7,475 nucleotides of DNA from Acidobacteriota bacterium (GCA_026706225.1 JAPOZE010000580.1:1-7475), one strand, 5' to 3'; counted from the first letter of the stretch, positions 1 to 6,318 are shown. A program made the numbers and translations. Notes: generated by a model from the letters alone, not told the origin.

Positions 1-156
1 TGTTGGACTTAAACCTGTTACATCAAAGTCGTGAAAGCTTAACCGGACATTACTGATTGGATCACCATAAACTCACGATTTCTGCATGAGTTCTCACACC
101 GAAATCATACATGTTTAGTTATTCTTCAAATCACTCTTGTTGAAGATTCCGGGAGG
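1..156. other. AT-rich stretch without a recognised gene
   Basis: This stretch is visibly richer in A and T than the rest of the window and has no coding pattern on either strand that I recognise. It may be an intergenic or promoter region of a gene outside the window, but no convincing -35/-10 pair leading to a gene was found. It ends at the hairpin at 157-180. Confidence 0.4.
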
Positions 157-180
157 CGCCCCATTCCTTGCAATGGGGCG
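157..180. repeat. Perfect 9-bp hairpin
   Basis: CGCCCCATT (157-165) is followed by a 6-base loop and then AATGGGGCG (172-180), giving a perfect 9-bp stem. There is no T-run on either side, so it is not a typical intrinsic terminator. It marks the edge between the AT-rich start of the window and the GC-rich sequence that follows. Its role is unknown. Confidence 0.6.
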
Positions 181-696
181 TCCGGGGATCGCTATCGGAG
201 TCGGCTTGGCCTGTTCAACCGTAGTCTGGGCGATCTCGCAGAACTGCATGAGCAACGCCGAGAGAACCCTTGGTGAAGCGAAAACGAGCTGCTGTGGACA
301 ATCCTGTTACAGCAACGGGTACCAGGACACGAGTCGGCCTCGGGGCCCTTGCTGGTATTCGTACCGTGTTCAGCCGATCCGGACGGCCTTGCAGGAGGAT
401 GTCTGATTCGGCTTGGTGTCGGTTGTGGCCAGTATCGTTTTCTTTCTGTTCCTCTGTCTGTTTCCGCCTCAAGCAGGCCGGGACACCACCCTTTGGATGG
501 GCTGGTGAGAAATCGGGGGCCGCATCCAGCTTTCCTGCAGGTCTGGACCCGGACGTTTCCCCTTCCTGCCAGCCGCGCCACACCCCTAGGTAGGTTGCAT
601 GGCGCGGTTCTGGTTAACGCCTCGGATGCGGGGCAACCAAGTAGGGCCGAAGGAAAGGAGGGCGCCTGTGTCAGCCCGAACCAGGAGGAGGTCAAC
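181..696. other. No intact gene recognised; possible gene debris
   Basis: Several open frames overlap here on both strands, and none has a recognisable domain. One short frame, 187-276 (+), reads like the helical end of a real protein (fragments RSRLGLFNRSLGDL and ELHEQRRENPW, then stop). It has no start codon and may be the tail of a lost gene. A 33-codon frame starting with ATG at 599 ends in a TGA at 698-700 that overlaps the GTG start of the SSB-like gene. It is arginine-rich and partly just reads the ribosome binding site, so I do not call it. Confidence 0.3.
683..692 (+). promoter_or_regulatory. Strong ribosome binding site for the SSB-like gene
   Basis: AGGAGGAGGT lies 4 bases before the GTG at 697-699. 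This purine-rich site decides the start of the broken SSB-like gene, because no other start codon in that frame nearby has such a site. Confidence 0.65.
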
Positions 697-997
697 GTGA
701 GGCGCACACTCAACAAGATTACGCTGATCGGTCGCGTGACAGAAGCAGCCAAGCCGTCCTCCAGAGGTCACGTCGATTTCTTCCTGGAAACGAAGGCCAG
801 AGTATGGAAGCTCCTCGACTATTCACATACACCCGATTACGTGCAGCCGTGCCCACCTCAGAACCGTCGCTCGCGGGCTGCTTGAAGGAGATGTTGTGTA
901 TGTGGAGGGTTGCGTGGAATACAGCTATCGTCACGATTCCTATCCGAAGGAGCCCATCGCAAAGATCATCGCCTTCGAGATTTTCCCGTTAGGATGA
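697..997 (+). pseudogene. SSB-like single-stranded DNA-binding protein, frameshifted
   Basis: SSB proteins coat single-stranded DNA during replication and repair through an OB fold. From the GTG at 697 the frame reads a typical SSB N-terminus (LNKITLIGRVTEAAKPSSRG, then HVDFFLETKARVWK). Another frame, ending with the TGA at 995-997, gives the typical SSB second half (LLEGDVVYVEGCVEYSY, then a closing beta-strand AKIIAFEIFPLG). Ignoring one base at about 847, in the CC after the CAG codon at 844-846, joins the halves into a continuous 99-residue protein. That is a bare OB-fold length. The acidic C-terminal tip of housekeeping SSB (DDDIPF-like) is missing, so this is probably an accessory paralog. 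As written, translation stops at 882 after an aberrant tail. It is either a recent pseudogene or a sequencing indel. A strong ribosome binding site precedes it and no partner gene is adjacent. Confidence 0.75.
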
Positions 998-1094
998 GGG
1001 GACGTCTCGCTACCGAACCTGCCAACGACGCGAAAAACAGAGTTGACCACGAAACCCGAGGCCCTATTCGCCATCAGTAGTAGCCAATGCAACG

Positions 1095-1769
1095 TCATTC
1101 TCCATGTTTCCGGCGCTTTGCCAGGGTCGAGCGGAATTCCAGTTTTGACTTGTCCAGATCCACCTTGTCCGCCGCAAACCGCGGCAACTCCATATTGGAG
1201 AGGAACTCACGGGTTTGGCCTGCCTTCACCGCCATGTCGCATTCCCATAAAGCTCCGTGTGAATCCCTGAAACACGGCTCGCCTCGGCTGTGTTGATTCG
1301 GCAGGAATCCAATCTCATAGACGAAGAACCCCTCTGAATCCTTGAAGACCATCTTGGCCTGGTAGACCCGGTCCTGGTCGGTTGGGTTCCTCAGCTTCAG
1401 CTTCATCTTGAAGACGGTCGCATGTGGGCTCATCTTCGAGTCCGTCTCAACCTTGATCTGCAGCGATTCGACAACCGGCTCCTTCTTCGAGTCTGCGGCA
1501 GCCGCCTGTGTCCATGAAGCCGGCTGACTGCCTCCTGCCGAAGAGGTGGCGAAGTTCGTTGCCGCCGCCCCATTGTGGGAAACAAGCACCTCGACCAGGC
1601 TGGTGTTCCGCGCCGTCCAGCAAATGGTGCCGGTACAAGTGCTCCTCCCCGCTGAAATCCTGCAGGGATTCGGTGACGCGCTGATCGGGCCCGATTGGGC
1701 CAGGAGGCAGGGAAGTCCCGGAGACAGGCCGAGAACAAAGCCGAGCACCCATGGAATCGTTTTTGCCAT
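1095..1769 (-). CDS. Exported two-domain beta-rich protein of unknown function
   Basis: The 224-residue product starts with a signal peptide: lysine at residue 3, a hydrophobic stretch at residues 5-24 and a likely cleavage after LLA at 24. Residues 29-88 resemble a repeat-like Ig-type module known from secreted bacterial proteins. The family consensus, from memory, is SASPNPC, then a TISW-like strand, then VSHNGA, GSQPASW. Here these appear as SASPNPC (30-36), TICW (48-51), VSHNGAA (63-69) and GSQPASW (80-86). A linker at 87-98 leads to a second beta-rich domain at about 99-215, which contains KLKLRNPTDQD and MVFKDSEGFFV. That pattern recalls FxLYD-like extracellular sandwich domains. The last domain is followed by a basic tail (AKRRKHGE). 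The start is the ATG at 1769, with a purine-rich GAGAG about 10 bases upstream. It lies 24 bases after the end of the broken small membrane gene on the same strand, suggesting one operon. No catalytic motif was seen; a binding or structural role is inferred. Confidence 0.75.
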   Translation of the reverse strand: MAKTIPWVLGFVLGLSPGLPCLLAQSGPISASPNPCRISAGRSTCTGTICWTARNTSLVEVLVSHNGAAATNFATSSAGGSQPASWTQAAAADSKKEPVVESLQIKVETDSKMSPHATVFKMKLKLRNPTDQDRVYQAKMVFKDSEGFFVYEIGFLPNQHSRGEPCFRDSHGALWECDMAVKAGQTREFLSNMELPRFAADKVDLDKSKLEFRSTLAKRRKHGE

Positions 1770-1793
1770 CCGCGGTTTTCTCTCGATAGGGCT

Positions 1794-1940
1794 TCAGGGG
1801 TTGACCAGGGACAGCTTCACGGCGGCATCGAGCTGTTGCTCGGCGTTCTGATGACAGTGACACCGACGACAACCACGACGATGATGCCAACGATGCTACG
1901 TAGAACGGTGAGGCCCTACGGGATCAACGGCTCCACTCAT
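1794..1940 (-). pseudogene. Small one-helix membrane protein with two compensating frameshifts
   Basis: An ATG at 1940-1938 overlaps the TGA of the upstream 57-residue gene (ATGA arrangement, typical of coupled genes). It opens MSGAVDPV in one frame. The middle is in a second frame and gives a clean hydrophobic helix (LRSIVGIIVVVVVGVTVI). The end returns to the first frame with an amphipathic tail (QNAEQQLDAAVKLSLVNP, then TGA at 1796-1794). Removing one G in the GGG at about 1914-1916 and adding one base near 1850 would give one protein of roughly 45-50 residues with a single transmembrane helix. As written the first frame stops at 1898. The position in the operon, the ATGA overlap and the coherent three-part reading support a real gene, but each piece is short and this stays tentative. 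Confidence 0.4.
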
Positions 1941-2110
1941 CGGTTGATTTCCTCCTTGTGGATGTGATCACGAATGAATTGCAGCAACACCAGGACGTCG
2001 GTGAGTTTGCGGTAGACAAGCCACACCAGCAAGAGCATGACCAGGGCAAAGATCGCGGCGATGGCACTTTCAGCCAGTCTGGCGATGGGGAAGAGAGTGT
2101 CGAAGTCCAA
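1937..2110 (-). CDS. 57-residue single-pass membrane protein, function unknown
   Basis: I place the start at the TTG at 2110-2108, because AGGAGG lies 5 bases upstream (2116-2121). A longer frame beginning at 2155 reads through that site and adds an unlikely N-terminus. The product opens MDFDTLFPIARLAESA and then has one strongly hydrophobic helix (IAAIFALVMLLLVWLVY, about residues 16-33). It continues with an amphipathic, charged C-terminal segment (KLTDVLVLLQFIRDHIHKEE). This looks like a one-helix inner-membrane protein with a cytoplasmic tail. It is the first gene of a minus-strand cluster with the broken small membrane gene and the exported 224-residue protein. I do not recognise a family. 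Confidence 0.65.
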   Translation of the reverse strand: MDFDTLFPIARLAESAIAAIFALVMLLLVWLVYRKLTDVLVLLQFIRDHIHKEEINR

Positions 2111-2115
2111 GGTGA

Positions 2116-2121
2116 CCTCCT
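2116..2121 (-). promoter_or_regulatory. Ribosome binding site that decides a TTG start
   Basis: AGGAGG on the minus strand, 5 bases before the TTG at 2110. It argues for the shorter 57-residue product over the longer reading from 2155. Confidence 0.65.
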
Positions 2122-2155
2122 GGAGAATGGGGAGCCGGCGACTCCCAGCGAACAC

Positions 2156-2682
2156 CGGCTCGGACCGGTGTTCCTTTGGGCTTAACGCTTTTCAGCTTCC
2201 GATCCCTACAGGTGTGGGAGCGCACTGGCCGCCGGCAGCAATCAAGCTGCAAGTAAACTGAGCGGCGGCAATTCGCGCCCCACCCGACCGGATCGCGCGA
2301 TTCTCAACCCTTCGTGCCGTCCGAACACAGATGCTCAGTGCGTCACACTTCCCGTTGGCCTGAAGTTTTCCAGCCCTCGCAAGGATGAAAAAGGCCACCC
2401 CCGGGCTTTTTCTCCTTCGCCAGCATGGCATGGAAAATCAGGCAATTAGTTTGCAGAAGATTTAATGAGAAAGGTGTGATAGTTTTGCCGTTTCTGGTGA
2501 GAATTTAGTGATCGTTCAGCGGAACGGTCCGAAAGCGGCCGTCGGGACTGCCTGTGTTCCGCGCGATCCCGCATCCGGCGTTCCCCTATTGTTCGTCAAC
2601 ATGGTAGGCATTGAACCGCGCCTCGCCGGCTCGGCGTCGCGGCAGCCCGGCTGTCCGCTCGAGCCGCGTCCGAGAATGCACC
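2156..2682. other. Intergenic stretch between divergent genes
   Basis: No gene recognised. It must hold the promoters of the minus-strand envelope cluster and of the plus-strand OmdA-type gene. The part at about 2431-2515 is noticeably AT-rich and is the best place for a promoter, but I could not fix a -35/-10 pair with normal spacing. A terminator-like hairpin lies at 2388-2411. The open frame at 2192-2431 (-) shows no domain or signal. Confidence 0.4.
2388..2411. terminator. Terminator-like hairpin with A5/T5 flanks
   Basis: AAAAAGGCC (2388-2396), a 6-base loop and GGGCTTTTT (2403-2411) can pair with one internal G-G mismatch and end in a T-run on both strands. The shape is that of a bidirectional intrinsic terminator. 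No gene clearly ends here in either direction, so it may serve a lost gene or simply insulate the two divergent units. Confidence 0.35.
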
Positions 2683-3270
2683 ATGCCGCTCCGATTCTTT
2701 GCCAACGCCGACGAACTCAGGGATTGGTTCCGCGCCCATCACGACAAGCTGGACGAACAGTGGATCGGTTTCTACAAGAAGCACACAGGGATACCGAGCA
2801 TCGACTGGGCACAGTCGGTCGACGTTGCGCTCTGCTTCGGCTGGATCGACGGTCTCCGCAAGAGCCTCGGCGCCACGAGCTACAGGATCCGGTTCACGCC
2901 ACGCCGGGCGGGGAGCCGCTGGAGCAGGCGCAACCTCTCGCGGATGGAAGCCCTCACGGCCGAAGGGCTGGTGGAAGAGGCCGGGCTCGCGGTGTTCCAG
3001 GCCCGGGCCGCGTCCTTGCCGGACGAACAGACGGCCGCCAGGGCCCTGCCCGCGTCGCTGGAGAAGCGGATCCGGGCCCGTCCCAAGGCATGGGGCTTCT
3101 TCCGAGCCACCCGGCTGGCGTACCGAAAGGGCGCATCGGCCTGGATCAACAGCGCCAAGAAGGAGGAGACCCGTCTGCGAAGGCTGGACCAGTTGATCGA
3201 GTGCTGCGAGCGCGGCGAGCCGGTCCCCCCGCTGCGCTGGGGCGGCAGGCCGGTCAGCAGGCGGGACTGA
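2683..3270 (+). CDS. YdeI/OmpD-associated (OmdA) family protein
   Basis: The 195-residue product matches the YdeI/OmpD-associated family along its whole length. The N-terminal block has FFANADELRDWFRAHH (5-20) and WIGFYKKHTG (27-36). It continues with SIDWAQSVDVALCFGWIDG (39-57), a hallmark of the family, and YRIRFTPRRAGSRWSRRN (67-84). The C-terminal block has AWGFFRA (136-142) and WINSAKKEETRLRRL (154-168), typical of the OmdA end. The family is described as bacteriocin-protection or outer-membrane-protein associated, but its biochemical role is not settled. I chose the ATG at 2683 because the family's homology begins there. A longer reading from 2611 adds an arginine-rich, unconvincing N-terminus. 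The binding site before it is weak (GAG at 2672). It stands alone, with no neighbour on the same strand. This is the best-preserved gene of the window. Confidence 0.9.
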   Translation: MPLRFFANADELRDWFRAHHDKLDEQWIGFYKKHTGIPSIDWAQSVDVALCFGWIDGLRKSLGATSYRIRFTPRRAGSRWSRRNLSRMEALTAEGLVEEAGLAVFQARAASLPDEQTAARALPASLEKRIRARPKAWGFFRATRLAYRKGASAWINSAKKEETRLRRLDQLIECCERGEPVPPLRWGGRPVSRRD

Positions 3271-3803
3271 CCGGGTTCGGGCCGTGCCCTGGTGCCGGTT
3301 GCCTGGGAGGTGCAACGAACAGAACTGACGGATCGCCTGTGATTGCAGGCACCTCCAACCTCGACCGGGTCCAAGCCATCACGGCCTGACCGACCAGTTA
3401 CTGGCGGAGGTAACCGTTCGGCCAAGCCGTGGAAGAACAGTCGATCGGCATCCTCGCCGCAGCCATCAAGCCACATTGCGCCGGTGTCGCCGCTGAGCCG
3501 CCAACGCAGCGGCTGGAGCACCCGCCGGACAGGCCAGCAGGAAACCCCTCTGCACGGCTGGCGAACCGACCCCATCGTTCCGACACCACTTTCCCCACAG
3601 GCGGGACCTGCGGTCCCTGAGACGGAAATCGGTGCCGGAGGCGTTCCGGGGTGTTCCGGCATGTCAGGGGCCTGGAAATCCCAGCCTGCCCGGCAAAGCT
3701 CGCGGATTCAGGGGGCAGGGCACCGTCGCACGCCACGGCCGCTTCGATGTCGTCATGGAGAAGATCGTCCAATGGGACCAGGAAAGCCCGGCCTCCAACG
3801 CCC
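3271..3803. other. No gene recognised
   Basis: GC-rich stretch with overlapping open frames on both strands. All give proline-, arginine- and glycine-rich translations without domains. The longest, 2880-3662 (-), is mostly the antisense of the OmdA-type gene. An inverted repeat lies at 3306-3356. It leads into copy A of the dispersed repeat and probably contains decayed sequence. Confidence 0.4.
3306..3356. repeat. 8-bp inverted repeat
   Basis: GGAGGTGC (3306-3313) and GCACCTCC (3349-3356) are perfect complements separated by 35 bases, just after the end of the OmdA-type gene. No T-run follows. It could be a weak downstream stem or chance. Confidence 0.3.
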
Positions 3804-4025
3804 GCGAAAGGATCGACGATTTCGGCCTCGCGGGGTCAAGGACGTGGCGTCGTAGAGGTGGTCACCTTGCAAACAGGGGGTGCCTCACGTAGGTGGCTCG
3901 CCAGGTGGCGCACGCTTTTGACCACCACAACGCTTTTCTCTCAGAGGGCGCGGCCCTCGCTGCCGTAGTCGGGGCCTTGCCTGGAAAGCCTTATGGGACA
4001 CGGGTTGGCACGGATTCCCCGCGCC
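3804..4025 (+). repeat. Dispersed repeat, copy A (interrupted frame)
   Basis: This segment matches the reverse strand of 6565-6776. Two blocks are nearly identical: 19 of 20 bases around GATCGACGATTTC (3804-3823) and 22 of 23 bases around TTTCTCTCAGAGGGCG (3928-3950). Similarity is patchy between and after them. The translation is conserved in one frame: IDDFGLAGS, AFDHHNAFLSEG, then LAAVVGALP, with TR and a later D in place. Copy A carries a TAG at 3890-3892 and an extra 12 bases after VAR relative to copy B, so it is an interrupted copy. No terminal inverted repeats or target duplications are clear. Confidence 0.65.
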
Positions 4026-4176
4026 GGCTGCGACAACCGTGGCGGGGCGGGGCCCGGCGGACGGTCAGGCGCAAGGCGGAGACGCTCAATCGGGGGTTGT
4101 GACGGTAATCCGAGAACAAATCGCGACTGTCGCCTCGGATATGAGGTGTGGAGAGGGGTGTTGCCAGGCGGGGTTG

Positions 4177-4773
4177 CTACTCTTCAACAGCGATCCTGGA
4201 CCTGGACTCGTCCAGCCCGGAGGGGGATTGCCGTTCACTCTTCCCCGGGGAGTCTGCTCCAGTGCAACACCAGCGGAATTTTTTGCTGAATGCCCATGCG
4301 CCCGCTTTTTCGGCCCTGGCTGCTCTTTCTTCTTTCGTGTACGGCCTGCCCCACCCACGACTACTAGCGCTTGCCCAACCCTGACGCACCAGCCAACCGT
4401 TCAGGTCCAATCCTCGGGTGGAGTCTCCGACGTAGCAGATCCCCGAAAAGGCCTTCTGGACCCTGAAGTTCCGAAACAGCTTGCGGACCTTCACCTCGCA
4501 GGTCACCGTATCGTCACCGATGCGGTTTCTCAGCGCAGCGACAGCCGTCTCTTCGAGCACACTACTCTTGTTTGGCCTATAGTCCGGCAGGGGCACAATC
4601 CACTTCAGATCAATGATCCTGTTGTCGACCTTCAGGGTGTTGACCATCAGGACCTGAGCGTTTCCGCTCACGACGCGCAGGTTTTTGGCCATGGCCGGGA
4701 CCGATGCGCAGCAAACCATGGTTCCGCCCAACGCCACGACCACAAAGGGGAAAAGAGGGGGTCTTCGGCTCAT
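4177..4773 (-). CDS. Exported SNase-fold protein, probably not a nuclease (paralog 1)
   Basis: The 198-residue product has a signal peptide (arginines at 3-4, hydrophobic 7-21, cleavage likely after AMA at 29). The mature part follows the staphylococcal nuclease/thermonuclease layout. It has a first beta-hairpin (GNAQVLMVNTLKVDNRIIDL), TVTCEV (89-94), GICYVGD (111-117), DLNGWLVRQGWA (123-134), a KEERAARAEKAGAW helix and KKFRWCC (164-170). Against the family pattern DGDT, RL-GIDAPE and DRYGR, the positions read MVNT, DL and PLPD, and the late arginine is alanine. So most metal ligands and both catalytic arginines appear lost, and activity is doubtful. The ATG at 4773 aligns with the paralog's start and has AGG 7 bases upstream. 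A TTG at 4779 is the alternative. The extension after the CC pair (DSPGK-ER-SPSGL-ES) is shared with paralog 2. It has its own promoter at 4822-4850. Confidence 0.85.
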   Translation of the reverse strand: MSRRPPLFPFVVVALGGTMVCCASVPAMAKNLRVVSGNAQVLMVNTLKVDNRIIDLKWIVPLPDYRPNKSSVLEETAVAALRNRIGDDTVTCEVKVRKLFRNFRVQKAFSGICYVGDSTRGLDLNGWLVRQGWASASSRGWGRPYTKEERAARAEKAGAWAFSKKFRWCCTGADSPGKSERQSPSGLDESRSRIAVEE

Positions 4774-4821
4774 CTCCAAGCCTGCACTGTATCCGCCTTG
4801 TTGAATTTGCGATGAACTCCT

Positions 4822-4850
4822 ATCGTAAACCGGCTCATCGCCGACTTCAA
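4822..4850 (-). promoter_or_regulatory. Sigma-70-type promoter of SNase-like paralog 1
   Basis: On the minus strand, TTGAAG (4850-4845), a 17-base spacer and TACGAT (4827-4822), with the start codon about 48 bases downstream. The same arrangement, including the spacer part GATGAGCCGGTT, precedes paralog 2 as CATGAGCCGGTT. This conservation makes it convincing. Confidence 0.7.
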
Positions 4851-5007
4851 GAGGACGCCGTATCAGGTGACCGGTTCAGAATGACGCCTTCCGTTTCACC
4901 CGGAGTCTCTGGCGGTCTCGATTGCAGACGTTCCTCCTTGCTGAACCGGCATTTCGGGCACAGGCAGAGCCAAGTGGACGATGATAACTTGACGTTGCCA
5001 AGAGGGT

Positions 5008-5115
5008 ATGCGGATCATTACGGTTGAGACCGAGGAGGAGTTGCTGGAGGCTCTGGACCGGATGACCGGCCAACGCTTGGATTATCCTGGATCAATCCGA
5101 TTCTGTGACTACTGA
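5008..5115 (+). CDS. Possible 35-residue protein or gene remnant
   Basis: The ATG at 5008 is preceded by AGAGGG (5001-5006), and the frame reads MRIITVETEEELLEALDRM to a TGA at 5113. It starts like a real acidic, helical protein but then stops abruptly after YPGSIRFCDY. Its last 24 bases overlap the 3' end of SNase-like paralog 2 on the opposite strand. It may be the N-terminal remnant of a longer gene cut when the SNase-like gene arrived or was duplicated. No family recognised. Confidence 0.3.
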   Translation: MRIITVETEEELLEALDRMTGQRLDYPGSIRFCDY

Positions 5116-5706
5116 CTCGCCCAACCCGGACGGGGATTTCCGCTCGTACTTTCCCGGTGAATCCAACCTGGTGCAGCACCAATGAAATTTCTTCCTGAAA
5201 GCCCAGGCTCCCACTTCTTCGGCCTTTGCCTTCCTTTCTTCCTGCACATAGCGCCTGGCAGATCCGAGGCGATTGACCCTTGCCAAACCCTGACGCACCA
5301 GCCATCCGTTCAGGTCCACCCCGCTTGTGGAATCGCCCAGATAGCAGATTCCCTCATAGGCCTCCCGGATTTTGAAAGTTCCGAACAGTTTCCGGACTTC
5401 CACTTCGCAGGTCACCGCTTCAGAGCCGATGCGCTTTCTGAGTGCATCGACAGCAGTTGCGTGCATGGGGATGGACCGAATGCCCGGGTGGGCGTAACGC
5501 TTGGTTGGCCTGTACTCCGGCGGCCCCATAATCCACTTCAGATCGACGATCCTGTTATCGACCTTCAGGGTGTTGACAGTCAGGACCTGAGCCTTGCCGC
5601 TCACGATGCGCAGGTTATTTGCCGAGGCCGGGACGGATGCAAAGCAAGCCAGGGTCCAACTCAACGCCAAGGCCACAATAGGGGGCCACGGGCCTCTTCC
5701 GATCAT
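5092..5706 (-). CDS. Exported SNase-fold protein, probably not a nuclease (paralog 2)
   Basis: The 204-residue product is a close paralog of the downstream gene. They share LKVDNRI-DLKWI, CEV-VRKLF, DLNGWLVRQG, KKF-WCC and a common C-terminal extension. The signal peptide ends at about ASA (27-29). It has about eight more residues than paralog 1 around 72-82 (AHPGIRSIP), where thermonucleases have the variable segment after GIDAPE. By eye the active site reads TVNT for DGDT, DL for the first catalytic arginine region, GPPEY for DAPE and alanine for the second arginine. So the glutamate is kept here, but the metal-binding aspartates and the arginines are not. The start is the ATG at 5706, with a weak binding site. 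The two genes lie head to tail with 318 bases between them, each with its own promoter, which suggests a tandem duplication that included the control region. Roles such as nucleic-acid or ligand binding in the periplasm are conjecture. Confidence 0.85.
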   Translation of the reverse strand: MIGRGPWPPIVALALSWTLACFASVPASANNLRIVSGKAQVLTVNTLKVDNRIVDLKWIMGPPEYRPTKRYAHPGIRSIPMHATAVDALRKRIGSEAVTCEVEVRKLFGTFKIREAYEGICYLGDSTSGVDLNGWLVRQGLARVNRLGSARRYVQEERKAKAEEVGAWAFRKKFHWCCTRLDSPGKYERKSPSGLGESVVTESD

Positions 5707-5744
5707 TTCCGAGATCCGCTCTATTGAATTTGCCGGTTATTCCC

Positions 5745-5773
5745 ATTGTAAACCGGCTCATGGTTGAACTCAA
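5745..5773 (-). promoter_or_regulatory. Sigma-70-type promoter of SNase-like paralog 2
   Basis: On the minus strand, TTGAGT (5773-5768), a 17-base spacer and TACAAT (5750-5745), with the ATG about 39 bases downstream. The -10 differs from consensus at one base. It is the counterpart of the promoter at 4822-4850, and the downstream GCAAATTCAA before each gene is also shared. Confidence 0.75.
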
Positions 5774-5859
5774 GTGGGCACTGTGTCAGGAGTTCGGCTC
5801 GAAGAGGAACCTTCCTTGGATTCAATATGACCGCTGCGGCGGCGACTAAATTCGATCAC

Positions 5860-5878
5860 TTGTAACTGTTCATTACAA
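5860..5878. promoter_or_regulatory. Operator-like inverted repeat
   Basis: TTGTAA (5860-5865), 7 bases, then TTACAA (5873-5878): a perfect AT-rich palindrome in the AT-rich gap between the ribbon-helix-helix gene and the promoter of SNase-like paralog 2. The size fits a dimeric repressor site. It lies about 90 bases upstream of the promoter, so a regulatory role is only a possibility. Confidence 0.3.
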
Positions 5879-5893
5879 TAGATTTACTGTGGG

Positions 5894-6253
5894 TTATTCC
5901 GCTTCTATCCCCTTATTAAGTCCCTCTAATTGAACAGGAATACATTGAACCATGCGGGACGTTGGCGGACCCAACTCTTGCGATCGTTCGACCCTGGAGA
6001 CTCTTCCTCCGGGACCGTCAAGCGGGATGGCAAGCTGCCCATGCTGCCGATCGGAGCTATCGGCTTGTGAGCATGCTCCAGGCTTGTCCTTCTCGGCCTC
6101 TTGGCCATCTGTGGTCTTCTGTTCTTCGAGGGCCTCGTCGATGAGGGCGCGCAGCCATCCGCCGATGTTGAGGCGCCGCAGGGTGCGGAGGAGATGGAGA
6201 TGTTGACGGGTTTCGGGAGAGACGCGGATACGAAGCGGTACACGGCGCAACAT
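5894..6253 (-). CDS. Probable ribbon-helix-helix DNA-binding protein
   Basis: From the ATG at 6253 the product has 119 residues. Residues 5-44 fit a ribbon-helix-helix fold: a short strand (VPLRIRVS, 5-12), a first helix (PETRQHLHLLRTLRRL, 13-28), a turn at NIGG (29-32) and a second helix (WLRALIDEALEEQ, 33-45). Proteins of this fold bind DNA as dimers through the strand and often repress their own operon. The rest, 46-119, is polar and looks disordered. I do not recognise a family for it. No good ribosome binding site precedes 6253. An earlier ATG at 6319 would add a hydrophobic segment (VVVVPLLLYVSLCVF) and make a membrane-anchored form, which I judge less likely. Hairpins lie directly upstream, and the palindrome at 5860-5878 lies downstream. 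Confidence 0.5.
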   Translation of the reverse strand: MLRRVPLRIRVSPETRQHLHLLRTLRRLNIGGWLRALIDEALEEQKTTDGQEAEKDKPGACSQADSSDRQHGQLAIPLDGPGGRVSRVERSQELGPPTSRMVQCIPVQLEGLNKGIEAE

Positions 6254-6318
6254 AAAGACACACAACGACACATAGAGCAACAGTGGGACAACTACAACGC
6301 TACATGGAGACACACTCA

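Noticed and set aside
349..696. Open frame in line with and upstream of the SSB-like start, making a 178-residue product
   Set aside because: Only the part after the GTG at 697 resembles a protein family. The upstream part lacks domains, and the strong ribosome binding site sits directly before 697.
599..700. 33-codon frame whose TGA overlaps the SSB-like GTG start
   Set aside because: Its last third is only the ribosome binding site read as codons, it is strongly arginine-rich, and its own binding site is poor.
192..752. Long open frame on the minus strand
   Set aside because: The translation is serine-, arginine- and proline-rich without domain, signal or binding site. It looks like the antisense shadow of GC-rich sequence.
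2508..3389. 293-codon open frame on the plus strand
   Set aside because: It overlaps the OmdA-type gene in another frame and has the arginine- and proline-rich look of a shadow frame.
3420..3520. Fragment EEQSIGILAAAIK that recalls the start of IS3-type transposase OrfA
   Set aside because: The match does not continue past a few residues, there is no HTH after it, and no insertion-sequence ends were found.
2880..3662. 260-codon open frame on the minus strand
   Set aside because: It is mostly antisense to the well-supported OmdA-type gene, and its other half has no recognisable features.
3398..3772. Minus-strand frame next to copy A that loosely recalls the HTH protein start next to copy B
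   Set aside because: Apart from the short shared block at the repeat edge, the resemblance is limited to a few scattered residues and could be chance.
4177..5706. Calling the two SNase-like genes thermonucleases
   Set aside because: The fold pattern is present, but most expected catalytic and metal-binding residues are not, so an enzyme name would mislead.
5845..5885. TACAAT at 5874-5879 as a plus-strand -10 element
   Set aside because: The hexamer at the proper distance (TTCGAT) is a poor -35 and no plus-strand gene follows.
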